From: Haloplanus ruber
Lineage (GTDB): Archaea; Halobacteriota; Halobacteria; Halobacteriales; Haloferacaceae
Direction of reading: 5' to 3'
NCBI RefSeq assembly: GCF_024494725.1
Contig: NZ_JANHDK010000001.1
Span: 248,001 to 312,000 of the forward strand
Length of the DNA stretch: 64,000 bases
Made by a program: the position numbers and the translations under genes. Position 1 is the first letter of the stretch. The number at the start of each line of letters is the position of its first letter. Shown in pieces: positions 7,719-16,938 of this stretch. The notes below the pieces were generated by a model, which saw only the letters and a program-made list of their open reading frames with translations, was not told where the DNA came from and searched no databases.

Positions 7719-8780
7719 ATGCGACCGACACTCGGCGGGTGGCGCCGCTTGGCGCTCTTGGTTATCGTGGTCATCGCCCTCGTGACGGTGGCGGGCGCCG
7801 CGACGACCGGTACCGACGACGGGCAGCCTTCGGGCGAGTCGGTGCTGAACGATACACGCGAGCGATACGCGGCCGCGGACAGCGTCGTCGTGACGGCGAA
7901 CGTGACCGTCGACAACGGGAGCGCGAACCACACGGCGACCGTCGAGTTCGCCGCCGCGGGCAACCAGTCCCGGAGTGTCGTCACGACTGACAACGCCACC
8001 TACCGGACCGGTGTCAACGAGACGGTCGCGTGGTACGTCGGCCCCAATCGCAGCACCGCCGTCGAGCGCGGTGTGGCCGGCCGCGTGGGTGGCGTCGACC
8101 CTGCCGGCAACGCCTCTGCGGAAAACGCCTCGGCATCCGTCGCCCCGTCGAACTGGTCGGCTGACGACGCCAACCTGAGCGTCACGTACCTGCGTCAGGG
8201 GAGCGACGACGGAACGGACGCCCACGTAATCGAGGTTCGGCCGGACGACGCCGACGCCCGGACCACGGCGACCGTCTGGGTCGCTGTCGACGACTCGCGA
8301 CTCCTGCGGCTCGAGGCGACCGACGAGACGAACACCACCGTGATCGACTACCGCGAGACGCGGTTCAACGCGAGCGTCCACGACAGCACCTTCGATCCGC
8401 CGAGTGATCGTCTCTCGATCACCGCGGTCGAGCGCTACGACGCCTTCGACACGGCACAGGCGAACACGAGCCTCGACCTCCCGCGCCTGGACGCCGAGTT
8501 CCACAACGCGACGGTTCTCACGCGGGCCGCGGGGACTCACGCTGCCCAGCGATACCGCGACGACGGCGACGACGTGACCGTCGTCTCGACGACGACGGAC
8601 CGCGAGTTCAACCGGTCGGCGGACAACGTCACCAGCGTGACGGTCGACGGCCACGAGGCGAACGCGACGACCGTCGGCGACGCCGCCGTGGTCTACTGGG
8701 AGGCCGACGGCGTGACCACGGCCGTCGTCGTTGAGGGAAGCGAGGATCGGGCTGTCTCGTTGGCCCGGCGACTGGACTGA
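7719..8780 (+). CDS. Secreted LolA/RseB-like protein, heavily sequon-rich
   Basis: A 353-residue exported protein. Residues 9-27 form a hydrophobic signal or anchor (ALLVIVVIALVTVAGAA). The remainder is strand-rich, with ESVLNDTRERYAAADSVVVT near the start, as in haloarchaeal proteins annotated as LolA-like or outer-membrane-lipoprotein-sorting homologues. It has about 19 N-x-S/T sequons, suggesting a glycosylated surface protein. The C-terminal part (about 250-353) resembles the DUF4367 pattern. No lipobox Cys is visible. It is divergent from the VOC gene; a TATA-like GTATAGTATCC at about 7636 serves the opposite strand. Confidence 0.75.
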   Translation: MRPTLGGWRRLALLVIVVIALVTVAGAATTGTDDGQPSGESVLNDTRERYAAADSVVVTANVTVDNGSANHTATVEFAAAGNQSRSVVTTDNATYRTGVNETVAWYVGPNRSTAVERGVAGRVGGVDPAGNASAENASASVAPSNWSADDANLSVTYLRQGSDDGTDAHVIEVRPDDADARTTATVWVAVDDSRLLRLEATDETNTTVIDYRETRFNASVHDSTFDPPSDRLSITAVERYDAFDTAQANTSLDLPRLDAEFHNATVLTRAAGTHAAQRYRDDGDDVTVVSTTTDREFNRSADNVTSVTVDGHEANATTVGDAAVVYWEADGVTTAVVVEGSEDRAVSLARRLD

Positions 8781-8836
8781 GTCGTCGACCACCGCGACCG
8801 TTACGCCCCTCGGCGTGCGGCCTCGTCCCACGCAAC

Positions 8837-8846
8837 GTTTAATATT
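8837..8846 (+). promoter_or_regulatory. TATA-like box
   Basis: GTTTAATATT is centred 27 bases before the ATG at 8868. It is the only convincing promoter upstream of the small frame 8868-9047 and the membrane protein gene at 9054, so it may serve both. Confidence 0.55.
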
Positions 8847-8867
8847 GTCGTGGCCTCACCTGTATCT

Positions 8868-9047
8868 ATGGCTTCGAAGCGTTCCATCGCCACGCGCACT
8901 GCCGCTCGGACGAGTTCCGTCGAGAACTCCGGCATCTTTACAGCGCTGGCGAATTTCAAACGCTTCGGAACCGGAATGAACGTCTCCGACCGATCTGATA
9001 GGTCGCGGGCGTTACACCACCGGTCGGCCGATGGTTACGGCCGCTAG
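8868..9047 (+). CDS. Possible 59-residue small protein (or leader ORF)
   Basis: The frame starts exactly 27 bases after a good TATA box and ends 6 bases before the next gene. The product is Ser/Arg-rich (MASKRSIATRTAARTSS onwards) and not acidic, unusual for this organism. I do not recognise it. Its position argues for a real leaderless ORF or an upstream ORF controlling the membrane protein; its composition argues against. Confidence 0.35.
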   Translation: MASKRSIATRTAARTSSVENSGIFTALANFKRFGTGMNVSDRSDRSRALHHRSADGYGR

Positions 9048-9053
9048 CGTGGT

Positions 9054-9950
9054 ATGAGCGTCTCTCAACACCCGATCGCACTCCGCCTCGAGCGGCGGGT
9101 CGGTGGTGCGACGAAGCTCCTCGCGACGGTGATGATGCTCCCCCTGATCGACGGGATCTTCCCTGCGCTGATCCTGGCCGGGGCGCTTACCTACCCGTTC
9201 GGCATCCTCGAAACCGGCCTCCTCATCTTCGGTGGGTCGGCTACCGTCGCCGTCGTCCTCGCCGAGATGGACGGCTCGCCCCGTGAGCGACTGCGCGCCA
9301 TCGCGCTGTTGGCGCTCGTTCTTCTCCCGGCGGCGGCCGCGGAGGCTGCTCTGGCTCCGACGATCCAGAGCTTGATCGACATGGCGGTCTTCGAGCGCTT
9401 CGCTGGCCTCGTCATCCTGACCGTCGCGGCCAAGACGGCGAGCGCACGCATCGGCGAGTACCTCCCCCGGCCGGCGGTCATCATCGGCCTGGGGCTAATC
9501 GCCAGCCTCCAGCCTGCGGGGGCGTCCGTGGCGTTCGTGACCGATCCCGGCCTCGTCGTCCGCGGCGTCGCCGCCGCCGGCGTCGGCGTCGGCTTCGCTA
9601 TGCTGATCGCAGCCCTCGGGCCGGTCCTGCAGGAGTCGGTCGACCTCGATCTGTTCCGGTTCGGGAGCGCCGTCGCCCTCGGCATGCTAGCGCTCTCCGT
9701 GTTAGGCTTGATGCCCACCGAGGCACCCGTTGCACTCGGCGTCCTCTGTGTGACGGCGCTGTTCTCCTTCGACCCCGGTCGCGCCTCGTCGCCGGAGACC
9801 GACGCGGACGACGAGAGCGACGCGGTGGACCCGGACCCCGAGCCGTCGGCGGACGCCGCCGACGACGAGGCCGACACCCCTGCCACCGAGGACGAGGGCC
9901 GCCCCTCGCCGTTCCCCGTCGAGGAGGAGTCCCGCGCCCCGTGGCTCTGA
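9054..9950 (+). CDS. DUF5794 haloarchaeal membrane protein
   Basis: A 298-residue membrane protein with about seven hydrophobic segments (residues 20-225). It begins MSVSQHPIALRLERRVGG and contains LLATVMMLPLIDGIFPALIL, a start I associate with DUF5794. A long acidic, disordered, presumably cytoplasmic tail follows (about 240-298, rich in Asp, Glu, Pro, Ala). Function unknown. No catalytic or transport signature is seen. It lies directly behind the small frame 8868-9047. Confidence 0.8.
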   Translation: MSVSQHPIALRLERRVGGATKLLATVMMLPLIDGIFPALILAGALTYPFGILETGLLIFGGSATVAVVLAEMDGSPRERLRAIALLALVLLPAAAAEAALAPTIQSLIDMAVFERFAGLVILTVAAKTASARIGEYLPRPAVIIGLGLIASLQPAGASVAFVTDPGLVVRGVAAAGVGVGFAMLIAALGPVLQESVDLDLFRFGSAVALGMLALSVLGLMPTEAPVALGVLCVTALFSFDPGRASSPETDADDESDAVDPDPEPSADAADDEADTPATEDEGRPSPFPVEEESRAPWL

Positions 9951-9989
9951 CCGGTTGCCGTCCCGCGGCGTGACCGCGGTGGTCGACGA

Positions 9990-10430
9990 CTACCGCTCCG
10001 AGTCGTCCGACGACCGGACGGTGAGGACGGGCACCGACGACGACCGGACGATCCGTTCCGTGACACTCCCGAGCAGGTAGCGGTCGATTCCCTGCCGACC
10101 GTGGGTTCCCATCACGATCAGGTCGGCGCCGACCTCGTCGGCGTGGTCGAGGATCGAGCGATGCACGGCCCCCTCGACGACGGCCGTGTCGACCTCGACA
10201 CCCGCATCGGCCGCCGTCCCCTCGACACTCGTCACGGCCTGCGATCCCTCCTCCCGCAACGCCTCGACGACCGTCGGCGTACTCTCACCGAGCACTCCGT
10301 AGGACCCGCTGTCGACGACGTACAACGCGTAGATGTGGGCGTCGTATCGGTCGGCCAGATCCACCGCGTGCTCGACCGCCGCCGCCGAGGCGTCGCTCCC
10401 GTCTGTCGGCACCAAGATGTTCCGGTACAT
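9990..10430 (-). CDS. Universal stress protein (UspA family)
   Basis: A 146-residue single-domain Usp. It starts MYRNILVPTDGSDAS with the ATP-binding Asp near residue 10, and has the phosphate-binding glycine motif VMGTHGRQGIDRYLLGSVTE, matching G-2x-G-9x-G(S/T). An ATP-binding, dimeric form is therefore expected. It is transcribed divergently from acylphosphatase. Confidence 0.92.
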   Translation of the reverse strand: MYRNILVPTDGSDASAAAVEHAVDLADRYDAHIYALYVVDSGSYGVLGESTPTVVEALREEGSQAVTSVEGTAADAGVEVDTAVVEGAVHRSILDHADEVGADLIVMGTHGRQGIDRYLLGSVTERIVRSSSVPVLTVRSSDDSER

Positions 10431-10499
10431 ACACGTCGATAACTCGGCCGATGGCCGTAGTGTTGTCGGCGACCGGCGCGGTTCGGGGCGTCGGCTTCG

Positions 10500-10509
10500 G
10501 GTTTTTACC
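10500..10509 (+). promoter_or_regulatory. TATA-like box of the acylphosphatase gene
   Basis: GGTTTTTACC is centred 27 bases before the ATG at 10532, which decides that start over the longer frame beginning at 10451. Confidence 0.55.
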
Positions 10510-10531
10510 GGTGGATCACGAACGGTTTGTT

Positions 10532-10810
10532 ATGAGCGAGCGAGTCCGAGCCCGCGTCTTCGTATCGGGGCGGGTGCAAGGCGTCTACTACCGCGCGAAC
10601 ACCCGCGACGCCGCGAGAGCGAGGGACGTCGACGGATGGGTACGCAACTTGGACGACGGGCGGGTTGAGGCCGTCTTCGAGGGCGACGAGGCGGCCGTTG
10701 AGTCGATGATCGAGTGGTGTCACACCGGCAGTCCCGCCGCGGACGTTCGGGACGTCGACGTGACCTACGAGGAGTCGGACGGCGAGTCGGGATTCGCCAT
10801 CCGCCGATGA
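10532..10810 (+). CDS. acyP: Acylphosphatase
   Basis: A 92-residue protein with the complete acylphosphatase signature: RVFVSGRVQGVYYRANTRDAA (catalytic Arg in GRVQGVYYR) followed by GWVRNLDDGRVEAVFEG (catalytic Asn in VRNL). It hydrolyses acyl-phosphate bonds in small cytosolic metabolites. The length is standard. One difference is Tyr in place of Phe in the VQGVxFR motif, a common variant. Confidence 0.95.
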   Translation: MSERVRARVFVSGRVQGVYYRANTRDAARARDVDGWVRNLDDGRVEAVFEGDEAAVESMIEWCHTGSPAADVRDVDVTYEESDGESGFAIRR

Positions 10811-10832
10811 TCAACCGGAGGCACCGGCGGGC

Positions 10833-11036
10833 GTGAGTTCGGTCGTCAAACTCGTGGCCGGCGGCATCGGTGCCGTGGGCCTCGCCGTGACGCTCGGCGC
10901 GGGCTATCTCGTCGTTCGCGGTCCCTTTCTCGGCGGCCCAACGCTGGAACCGCCGGCCCTGCTCGCGATGCTCGGGGCGTTCGTCGTCGGTATTACCGTA
11001 GCAGCCTGGGGCGCGACACGCTACGCCAGACTGTAG
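10833..11036 (+). CDS. Small two-helix membrane protein
   Basis: A GTG-initiated 67-residue frame with two hydrophobic helices (about 5-28 and 42-62) separated by GPFLGGPTLEPP. The composition is typical of haloarchaeal small membrane proteins. It lies 22 bases after acyP and is probably co-transcribed. No function can be assigned. Confidence 0.6.
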   Translation: MSSVVKLVAGGIGAVGLAVTLGAGYLVVRGPFLGGPTLEPPALLAMLGAFVVGITVAAWGATRYARL

Positions 11037-11297
11037 CCGGTCGGGCGACGGCGCGTGGTTTCGATCCGGTCGATTCGTCGCCACCCGAGGAAGGCTTATC
11101 CGTGTGTAATACTGATGTGGTTTATAGTCTCGGTTACCAGCTGACCGAACGACCGCCGACCGTCTCCCCGCCGTCCGGCGTTCACTGGCATCGATACGCG
11201 TATCCCGTGGTCGCGACCGGGGCGTGGTAGGAGTAGCCATACCACGTAGGGCGGGAGGACGCGACGCCGGTCCCCAGGCCCGAGACACGACGAGACA
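11037..11297 (+). promoter_or_regulatory. Long leader and promoter region of the prkA operon
   Basis: A TATA-like GGTTTATAG lies at about 11128-11136, some 165 bases before the prkA ATG, implying a leader of about 140 bases. Inside it are a perfect 12-base palindrome, GATACGCGTATC (11193-11204), and a hairpin with 7-bp arms, CGTGGTA (11223-11229) and TACCACG (11240-11246). A second candidate box, GGCTTATCC, is near 11093. These are candidates for an operator and a structured RNA control element. Confidence 0.5.
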
Positions 11298-13364
11298 ATG
11301 ACGAAGGAAACCCTCGAAGACCTCAGCCAGCACTACAAGGAATCGGTTCCCGCGGACCTTCGCGAAGCGAAGCGCTTCGATTGGTATCTGGACGAGGTGT
11401 ACGACGATCCGCGGATCGCTCGCAACTCCCACCAGCGCGTCGCCGACATGTTCGACTACTACGGGACGGAGTACGACGAGGACGCTGGTGTGGTGGAGTA
11501 CCTCATGGCCTCGGAAGACCCGTTACACGACGGGGAGAACACCTTCTACGGCCGTGAGGTCCACGAGTCGATCCACGAGTTCGTCAACAAGGTGAAAAGC
11601 GGTGCCCGGGGACTCGGCCCGGAGAAACGAATCAAACTGCTGCTCGGCCCCGTCGGCTCCGGCAAGTCCCACTTCGACTGGATGGTGCGGCGCTATTTCG
11701 AAGACTACACGATGGACGACGACGGCCGGATGTACACCTTCCGCTGGGTGAATCTCTGTGACATCGTCCGCGATCAGGACCCCGCGGACGACACCGTCGT
11801 CTCGCCGATGAACCAGGACCCCCTGGTACTGCTGCCCCAGGAGCAACGCGATCAGGTGCTCGAACGGTTGAACGAGGCGTTGGACGCCCCCTACACGATC
11901 CGAAACGAGCAGTCTCTCGACCCGGCCAGCGAGTTCTACATGGACCGCCTGCTGGCCCACTACGACGACGACCTGAAGGCGGTCCTCGACAACCACGTCG
12001 AGATCATCCGCCTGGTCGCCTCGGAGAACAAGCGCCAGTGCGTCGAGACCTTCGAGCCGAAGGACAAGAAAAATCAGGACGAGACCGAGTTGACGGGCGA
12101 CGTCAACTACTCGAAGATCGCGATCTACGGCGAGAGCGACCCCCGGGCTTTCGACTACTCCGGCGCCTTCTGTAACGCCAACCGTGGGCTGTTCTCGGGG
12201 GAGGAACTCCTGAAACTCCAGCGGGAGTTCCTCTATGACTTCCTGCACGCCTCCCAGGAGCAGACGATCAAGCCCAAGAACAACCCCCGGATCGACATCG
12301 ACCAGGTGATCGTCGGGCGCACCAACATGCCCGAATACCGGGACAAGAAAGGCGACGAGAAGATGGAGGCGTTCAACGACCGCACCAAGCGCATCGACTT
12401 CCCTTACGTCTTAGAGTACAGCGAGGAGGCCGAGATATACCGGAAGATGCTCCGAAACGCCGACGTGCCGGATATGCACATCGAGCCACACGCCATGGAG
12501 ATGGCCGGACTCTTCGGCGTCCTCACCCGGATCACCGACCCCGACGGCGAGAACGTCACGCTGGTCCAGAAGGCAAAGGCGTACAACGGCGAGATCGACG
12601 AAGCCGACGATGTCGACGTCAAGAAACTCCGTGAGGAAGGCGAGCGAACGGCCGACATCGCCGAGGGAATGGACGGCGTCTCCGCGCGGTTCATCGGCGA
12701 CGAGATCGCCGAGGCCATCATGGACGCTACCCACCGCGACCGGGAGTACCTCTCGCCGCTTTCGGTGTTCACCCACTTCGAGCGCAACCTCGAGAATCAC
12801 GGCTCGATCCCCGAGGAGAACGTCGACCGCTACCACCGCTATCTCGAACTCGTTCGCCAGGAGTACAAGGAACGGGCCATCGAGGACGTCCGGCACGCTC
12901 TCGCCTACGACGTGGACGAGATTCGCCGGCAGGGCGAGAAGTATATGGACCACGTCATGGCCTACATCGACGACGCCACCGTGACCGACGAGTTGACCGG
13001 GCGAGAGCAGGAACCTGACGAGACGTTCCTGCGCTCGGTCGAGGAGAAGTTGGATATCCCCAGCGACCGCAAGGACGACTTCCGACAGGAGGTGTCCAAC
13101 TGGGTGAGCCGTCGTGCCCGGGAGGGCGAGGGGTTCGACCCGCAGGACAACGACCGCCTGCGGCGCGCTCTAGAGCGGAAACTCTGGGAAGATAAGAAAC
13201 ACAACATCAACTTCTCGGCACTGGTGTCGGCGAACGAACTCGACGACGACGAGCGAAGCGCGTGGGTCGACGCGCTGATCGAGCAGGGTTACTCCCGCGA
13301 GGGAGCCACCGAGGTCCTCGAGTTCGCCGGTGCGGAGGTCGCAAAGAGCGAACTCGAAGGATGA
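11298..13364 (+). CDS. prkA: PrkA-family serine protein kinase, copy 1
   Basis: A 688-residue PrkA protein: an AAA+ ATPase domain (about residues 80-400) with Walker A GPVGSGKS at 117-124, and a C-terminal PrkA domain (about 420-680). The segment NRGLFSGEELLKLQREFLYDFL is characteristic of the family, as is VIVGRTNMPEYRDK. PrkA/YeaG phosphorylates protein substrates and in bacteria is linked to starvation and stress responses together with YeaH and YcgB/SpoVR. It heads a four-gene operon and overlaps the next gene by ATGA. The length is close to that of bacterial PrkA (around 640). Confidence 0.93.
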   Translation: MTKETLEDLSQHYKESVPADLREAKRFDWYLDEVYDDPRIARNSHQRVADMFDYYGTEYDEDAGVVEYLMASEDPLHDGENTFYGREVHESIHEFVNKVKSGARGLGPEKRIKLLLGPVGSGKSHFDWMVRRYFEDYTMDDDGRMYTFRWVNLCDIVRDQDPADDTVVSPMNQDPLVLLPQEQRDQVLERLNEALDAPYTIRNEQSLDPASEFYMDRLLAHYDDDLKAVLDNHVEIIRLVASENKRQCVETFEPKDKKNQDETELTGDVNYSKIAIYGESDPRAFDYSGAFCNANRGLFSGEELLKLQREFLYDFLHASQEQTIKPKNNPRIDIDQVIVGRTNMPEYRDKKGDEKMEAFNDRTKRIDFPYVLEYSEEAEIYRKMLRNADVPDMHIEPHAMEMAGLFGVLTRITDPDGENVTLVQKAKAYNGEIDEADDVDVKKLREEGERTADIAEGMDGVSARFIGDEIAEAIMDATHRDREYLSPLSVFTHFERNLENHGSIPEENVDRYHRYLELVRQEYKERAIEDVRHALAYDVDEIRRQGEKYMDHVMAYIDDATVTDELTGREQEPDETFLRSVEEKLDIPSDRKDDFRQEVSNWVSRRAREGEGFDPQDNDRLRRALERKLWEDKKHNINFSALVSANELDDDERSAWVDALIEQGYSREGATEVLEFAGAEVAKSELEG

Positions 13365-15616
13365 CTCAAAAGTACATCCGCGCCGGCGACGAGGCGCTCT
13401 CCGGGGCCTACGAGGAGCCGACGAGCCTCGAAGCGTACGTCGAGCGGGCGCTGGAACGCCCCTCTATCGCCTCCCACGCCCCGAAGTACCTCCTCGAAGC
13501 CATCGAGTCGATGGGCACCCGAGAGGTCATCGAAGAGGGGGAACGGCGGGAGCGCTACCGGTTTTTCGACGACCCTGCCAACGACGGCGAACACGCCGTC
13601 CTCGGCAACACCGAGGTGTTGAACGGCTTCGTCGACGACCTCCGGACCATCGCCGCGGATCGGGGCAAACGCGAGAAGATCATCTGGTTCGACGGGCCGA
13701 CCGCGACCGGCAAGTCCGAACTCAAGCGGTGTCTGATCAACGGTCTCCGGGAGTACTCGAAGACCGAGGCTGGCCGGCGCTACACCGTCGAGTGGAACGT
13801 CACCAACGGCAGCGAGGAGCGCGGCCTCAGCTACGGCGACGGGGTGGACCGCGAGGACGACTGGTACGAGAGTCCCGTCCAGTCCCACCCGCTGTCGGTG
13901 TTTCCCCCCGACGTCCGGGCGTCGATCCTCGCCGACCTCAACGCGGACGCACACGTGCCGACGCGTGTCGAGGCCGACCTCGACCCATTCTGTCGGGAGG
14001 CGTACGACCTCCTCGAGGAGCGCTACCGACGGGCGGGTGGCACCAACCTGTTCTCCTCGATCACCGACCCCCGACATCTCCGGGTGAAAAACTACGTCGT
14101 CGACGTGGGCAAGGGGATTGGCGTCCTCCACTCCGAGGACGACGGCTCCCCCAAGGAGCGACTGGTCGGGTCGTGGATGCCCGGAATGCTCCGCGAACTC
14201 GACTCCCGAGGGCGGAAGAACCCACAAGCGTTCTCCTACGACGGCGTCCTGTCGCAGGGCAACGGCCTGCTGACGGTCGTCGAGGACGCCTCCCAACACG
14301 CCGATCTACTGCGGAAACTCCTGAATGTCCCGGACGAGGGGCGGGTAAAACTCGATAAGGGCATCGGGATGGACATCGACACCCAACTGCTCATCATCTC
14401 GAATCCCGACCTCGACGTGGAACTCGACCAGTACGCCGACCGCAACGGGCGCGACCCGCTGAAGGCGCTGAAGCGACGCCTCGACAAACACGAGTTCGCC
14501 TATCTCACCAACCTCTCGCTGGAGGCCGAGTTGATCCGGCGGGAGCTGACCGCCGAGACAGCCGTCTGGGAGGCAGAGGGGTACGCCGACCTCGAATCTC
14601 GGGTTCGCGAGGGGCTGACGCTATCGACCCGCGACGGCGGCGGCGGAGTCGTCGACCGCGAACTCGCGCCTCACGCCGTCGAGGCGGCGGCGCTGTACAG
14701 CGTCGTCACTCGCCTCGACGGCGAGGACGTTCCCGGGAATCGGACGCTCGTCGAGAAGGCCCTCCTCTTCGATCAGGGCTACCTCCAGGAGGGCGACGAA
14801 CGGATCGAGGCCGACGACTTCGAGTTCGACGGCGACGACGGAAGCCACGGCGTCCCCGTCACCTACACCCGCGACGTGATCGCGGACTTACTCCAGGCCG
14901 ACGCCGACCGACACCACCCGGAACTACCGGTCGAACGGGTCGTCATGCCCGACGACATCCTGGACGCGATGGCTGAGGGGCTAGACGACGCGCCGGTGTT
15001 CTCGCGGGCCGAGGCCGCCGAGTACGAAAACCGCCTCGCGGTCGTCAAAAGCTACGTCTTCGACCGACAGGAGGCGGATGTTCTCGACGCGTTGCTCGCC
15101 GACAAGGCCGTCGACGAGGACACCGTCGCCGAGTACGTCGAACACGTCTTCGCGTGGGCGAACGACGAGCAGGTGGCGACCGAGCGTGGTCCCGTCGACC
15201 CCGACCCCCTGCTGATGCGGGTGTTCGAGACCGAACACCTGGGGCGGTTCGGTGCCGGCGCGTACGACGGTGAGCGGCCGGCAGATCGGGTCGCGGAGTT
15301 CCGTCGCGAGAAGGTCATCACGGCGATCAACCGCTACGCCTGGGAGAACCGCGACGAGGACTTCGCCATCGAGAACGTCGACGTGGCCGACATTCCGGTC
15401 ATCCGGGCGGTGCTCGACGCCCACGACTGGAGCGACGTCCAGCGGCTGTTCGACGGCTTCGACCCCGCCCAGTGGACGGACCCGCCCTCGGGGACCGAGA
15501 CCGAGCGACTCAAAGAGCGCACCCTGTCCCACCTGCAGGCACACGGCTATTCGCCCGCGTCGGCGGAGCTGACCGGACGGAAGGTGATGCGGGAGGTGAG
15601 CTACCGATGGGGCTGA
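13361..15616 (+). CDS. PrkA-family serine protein kinase, copy 2 (divergent paralogue)
   Basis: A 751-residue second PrkA-type AAA+ protein. Walker A is GPTATGKS at 112-119. It keeps family features such as [29 protein letters not shown] and [10 protein letters not shown], but differs strongly from copy 1. Its C-terminal region (about 420-750) is longer and includes an acidic insert near 500. ATG 13361 overlaps the stop of copy 1 by four bases, which fixes the start against the longer frame. Two adjacent, diverged kinases suggest a heteromeric complex. The family assignment is secure but substrates are unknown. Confidence 0.9.
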   Translation: MTQKYIRAGDEALSGAYEEPTSLEAYVERALERPSIASHAPKYLLEAIESMGTREVIEEGERRERYRFFDDPANDGEHAVLGNTEVLNGFVDDLRTIAADRGKREKIIWFDGPTATGKSELKRCLINGLREYSKTEAGRRYTVEWNVTNGSEERGLSYGDGVDREDDWYESPVQSHPLSVFPPDVRASILADLNADAHVPTRVEADLDPFCREAYDLLEERYRRAGGTNLFSSITDPRHLRVKNYVVDVGKGIGVLHSEDDGSPKERLVGSWMPGMLRELDSRGRKNPQAFSYDGVLSQGNGLLTVVEDASQHADLLRKLLNVPDEGRVKLDKGIGMDIDTQLLIISNPDLDVELDQYADRNGRDPLKALKRRLDKHEFAYLTNLSLEAELIRRELTAETAVWEAEGYADLESRVREGLTLSTRDGGGGVVDRELAPHAVEAAALYSVVTRLDGEDVPGNRTLVEKALLFDQGYLQEGDERIEADDFEFDGDDGSHGVPVTYTRDVIADLLQADADRHHPELPVERVVMPDDILDAMAEGLDDAPVFSRAEAAEYENRLAVVKSYVFDRQEADVLDALLADKAVDEDTVAEYVEHVFAWANDEQVATERGPVDPDPLLMRVFETEHLGRFGAGAYDGERPADRVAEFRREKVITAINRYAWENRDEDFAIENVDVADIPVIRAVLDAHDWSDVQRLFDGFDPAQWTDPPSGTETERLKERTLSHLQAHGYSPASAELTGRKVMREVSYRWG

Positions 15617-16938
15617 GAGAGGACCTCGAACGCTTCTACGAGGTGGGCGAGCGACGCCGGGAGGATCTCGCGGAGTTCATCAGCTACGGTGATCTCGGCG
15701 GGAGCGGTCCGGAGAGCATCCGGATTCCGATAAAGGTGGTCGACCTGCCGGAGTTCGCCTACGACCCTCGGGACCGCGGCGGGGTCGGTCAGGGACAGGA
15801 CGGCCCGCCCGATGTCGGTCAGCCGGTCGAGCGACCGACGCCCGACGCCGACGACGGCGACGACGCGGACGGCGACGAGGACGGCGACCCTGGCGAAGAG
15901 GGGGCAGACCACGAGTACTACGAGATGGACCCCGAGGAGTTCGCCCAGGAACTCGACGAGGAACTCGGTCTCGACCTGGAGCCGAAAGGCAAGGAGGTGG
16001 TCGAGGAAGTCGAGGGTGACTTCACGGAACTCACCCGCGCCGGGCCGAACAGCACCCTCGACTTCGAGCGCCTGTTCAAGCGGGGGTTGAAGCGAAAACT
16101 GGCGATGGACTTCGACGAGGAGTTCGTCCGCGAGACCATGCGCGTCGCCGGAGCCACCCCCGATAAGGTGTTCCGGTGGTGTCGCGGGGAGAACGTCCTC
16201 GTCTCCCGGGCCTGGATCGAGGACCGCTGGGAGTCGATCCCCGACGACGAGCGCGGACGATGGGAGAGCTTCGAGGAGCTGATCGACAGCGTCGAGCGGA
16301 CGACCACGCTCGAACGCATCCGTCGCGATGGGCTTCGTGACGTGCCCTTCCGCCGCGAGGACGAGCGCTATCGCCACCCCGAGGTGATCGAGAAGACCGA
16401 GAAGAACGTGGTCGTAGTGAATATCCGCGACGTGTCGGGGAGTATGCGCGAGGGGAAACGCGAACTCGTCGAGCGGACCTTCACGCCGCTGGACTGGTAT
16501 CTCACCGGCAAGTACGACCGCGCGGAGTTCGTCTACATCGCCCACGACGCGGAGGCGTGGGAGGTTGACCGCGACGACTTCTTCGGCATCCGCTCGGGTG
16601 GCGGGACCCGCATCTCCTCGGCGTACGAACTCGCCGCGGAGGTCCTTGAAGAGCGGTATCCCTGGGCAGAGTGGAACCGCTATGTCTTCGCCGCGGGTGA
16701 CTCGGAGAACTCCAGCAATGACACCCGGGAGAACGTCGTCCCTCTGATGGAGGAGATCCCGGCGAACCTGCACGCGTACGTCGAGACCCAACCGGGGGGG
16801 ACGGCGATCAACGCCACCCACGCCGAGGAGGTCGAACGCGCGTTCGAGAACCGCGACGGCGTCGTCGTCACGTACGTTGCCGAGCCGGCGGACGTGACCG
16901 ACGCCATCTACGAGATACTGAGCACCGAGGACCAATGA
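15607..16938 (+). CDS. YeaH/YhbH family protein (DUF444, VWA-like)
   Basis: A 443-residue DUF444 protein. It starts [20 protein letters not shown]; residues 80-115 are a low-complexity acidic linker rich in Asp, Gly, Glu. The C-terminal half is a von Willebrand A-like domain with [13 protein letters not shown] (MIDAS-like DxSxS near residue 278) and the threonine of [11 protein letters not shown]. YeaH works with the YeaG/PrkA kinase in Enterobacteria. It overlaps the end of kinase copy 2 by 10 bases and the next gene by ATGA. Confidence 0.92.
   Translation: MGLREDLERFYEVGERRREDLAEFISYGDLGGSGPESIRIPIKVVDLPEFAYDPRDRGGVGQGQDGPPDVGQPVERPTPDADDGDDADGDEDGDPGEEGADHEYYEMDPEEFAQELDEELGLDLEPKGKEVVEEVEGDFTELTRAGPNSTLDFERLFKRGLKRKLAMDFDEEFVRETMRVAGATPDKVFRWCRGENVLVSRAWIEDRWESIPDDERGRWESFEELIDSVERTTTLERIRRDGLRDVPFRREDERYRHPEVIEKTEKNVVVVNIRDVSGSMREGKRELVERTFTPLDWYLTGKYDRAEFVYIAHDAEAWEVDRDDFFGIRSGGGTRISSAYELAAEVLEERYPWAEWNRYVFAAGDSENSSNDTRENVVPLMEEIPANLHAYVETQPGGTAINATHAEEVERAFENRDGVVVTYVAEPADVTDAIYEILSTEDQ

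Noticed and set aside
13262-13361. Longer N-terminus for the second PrkA
   Set aside because: The extension lies wholly inside the first kinase gene; the ATGA overlap at 13361 is the natural start.
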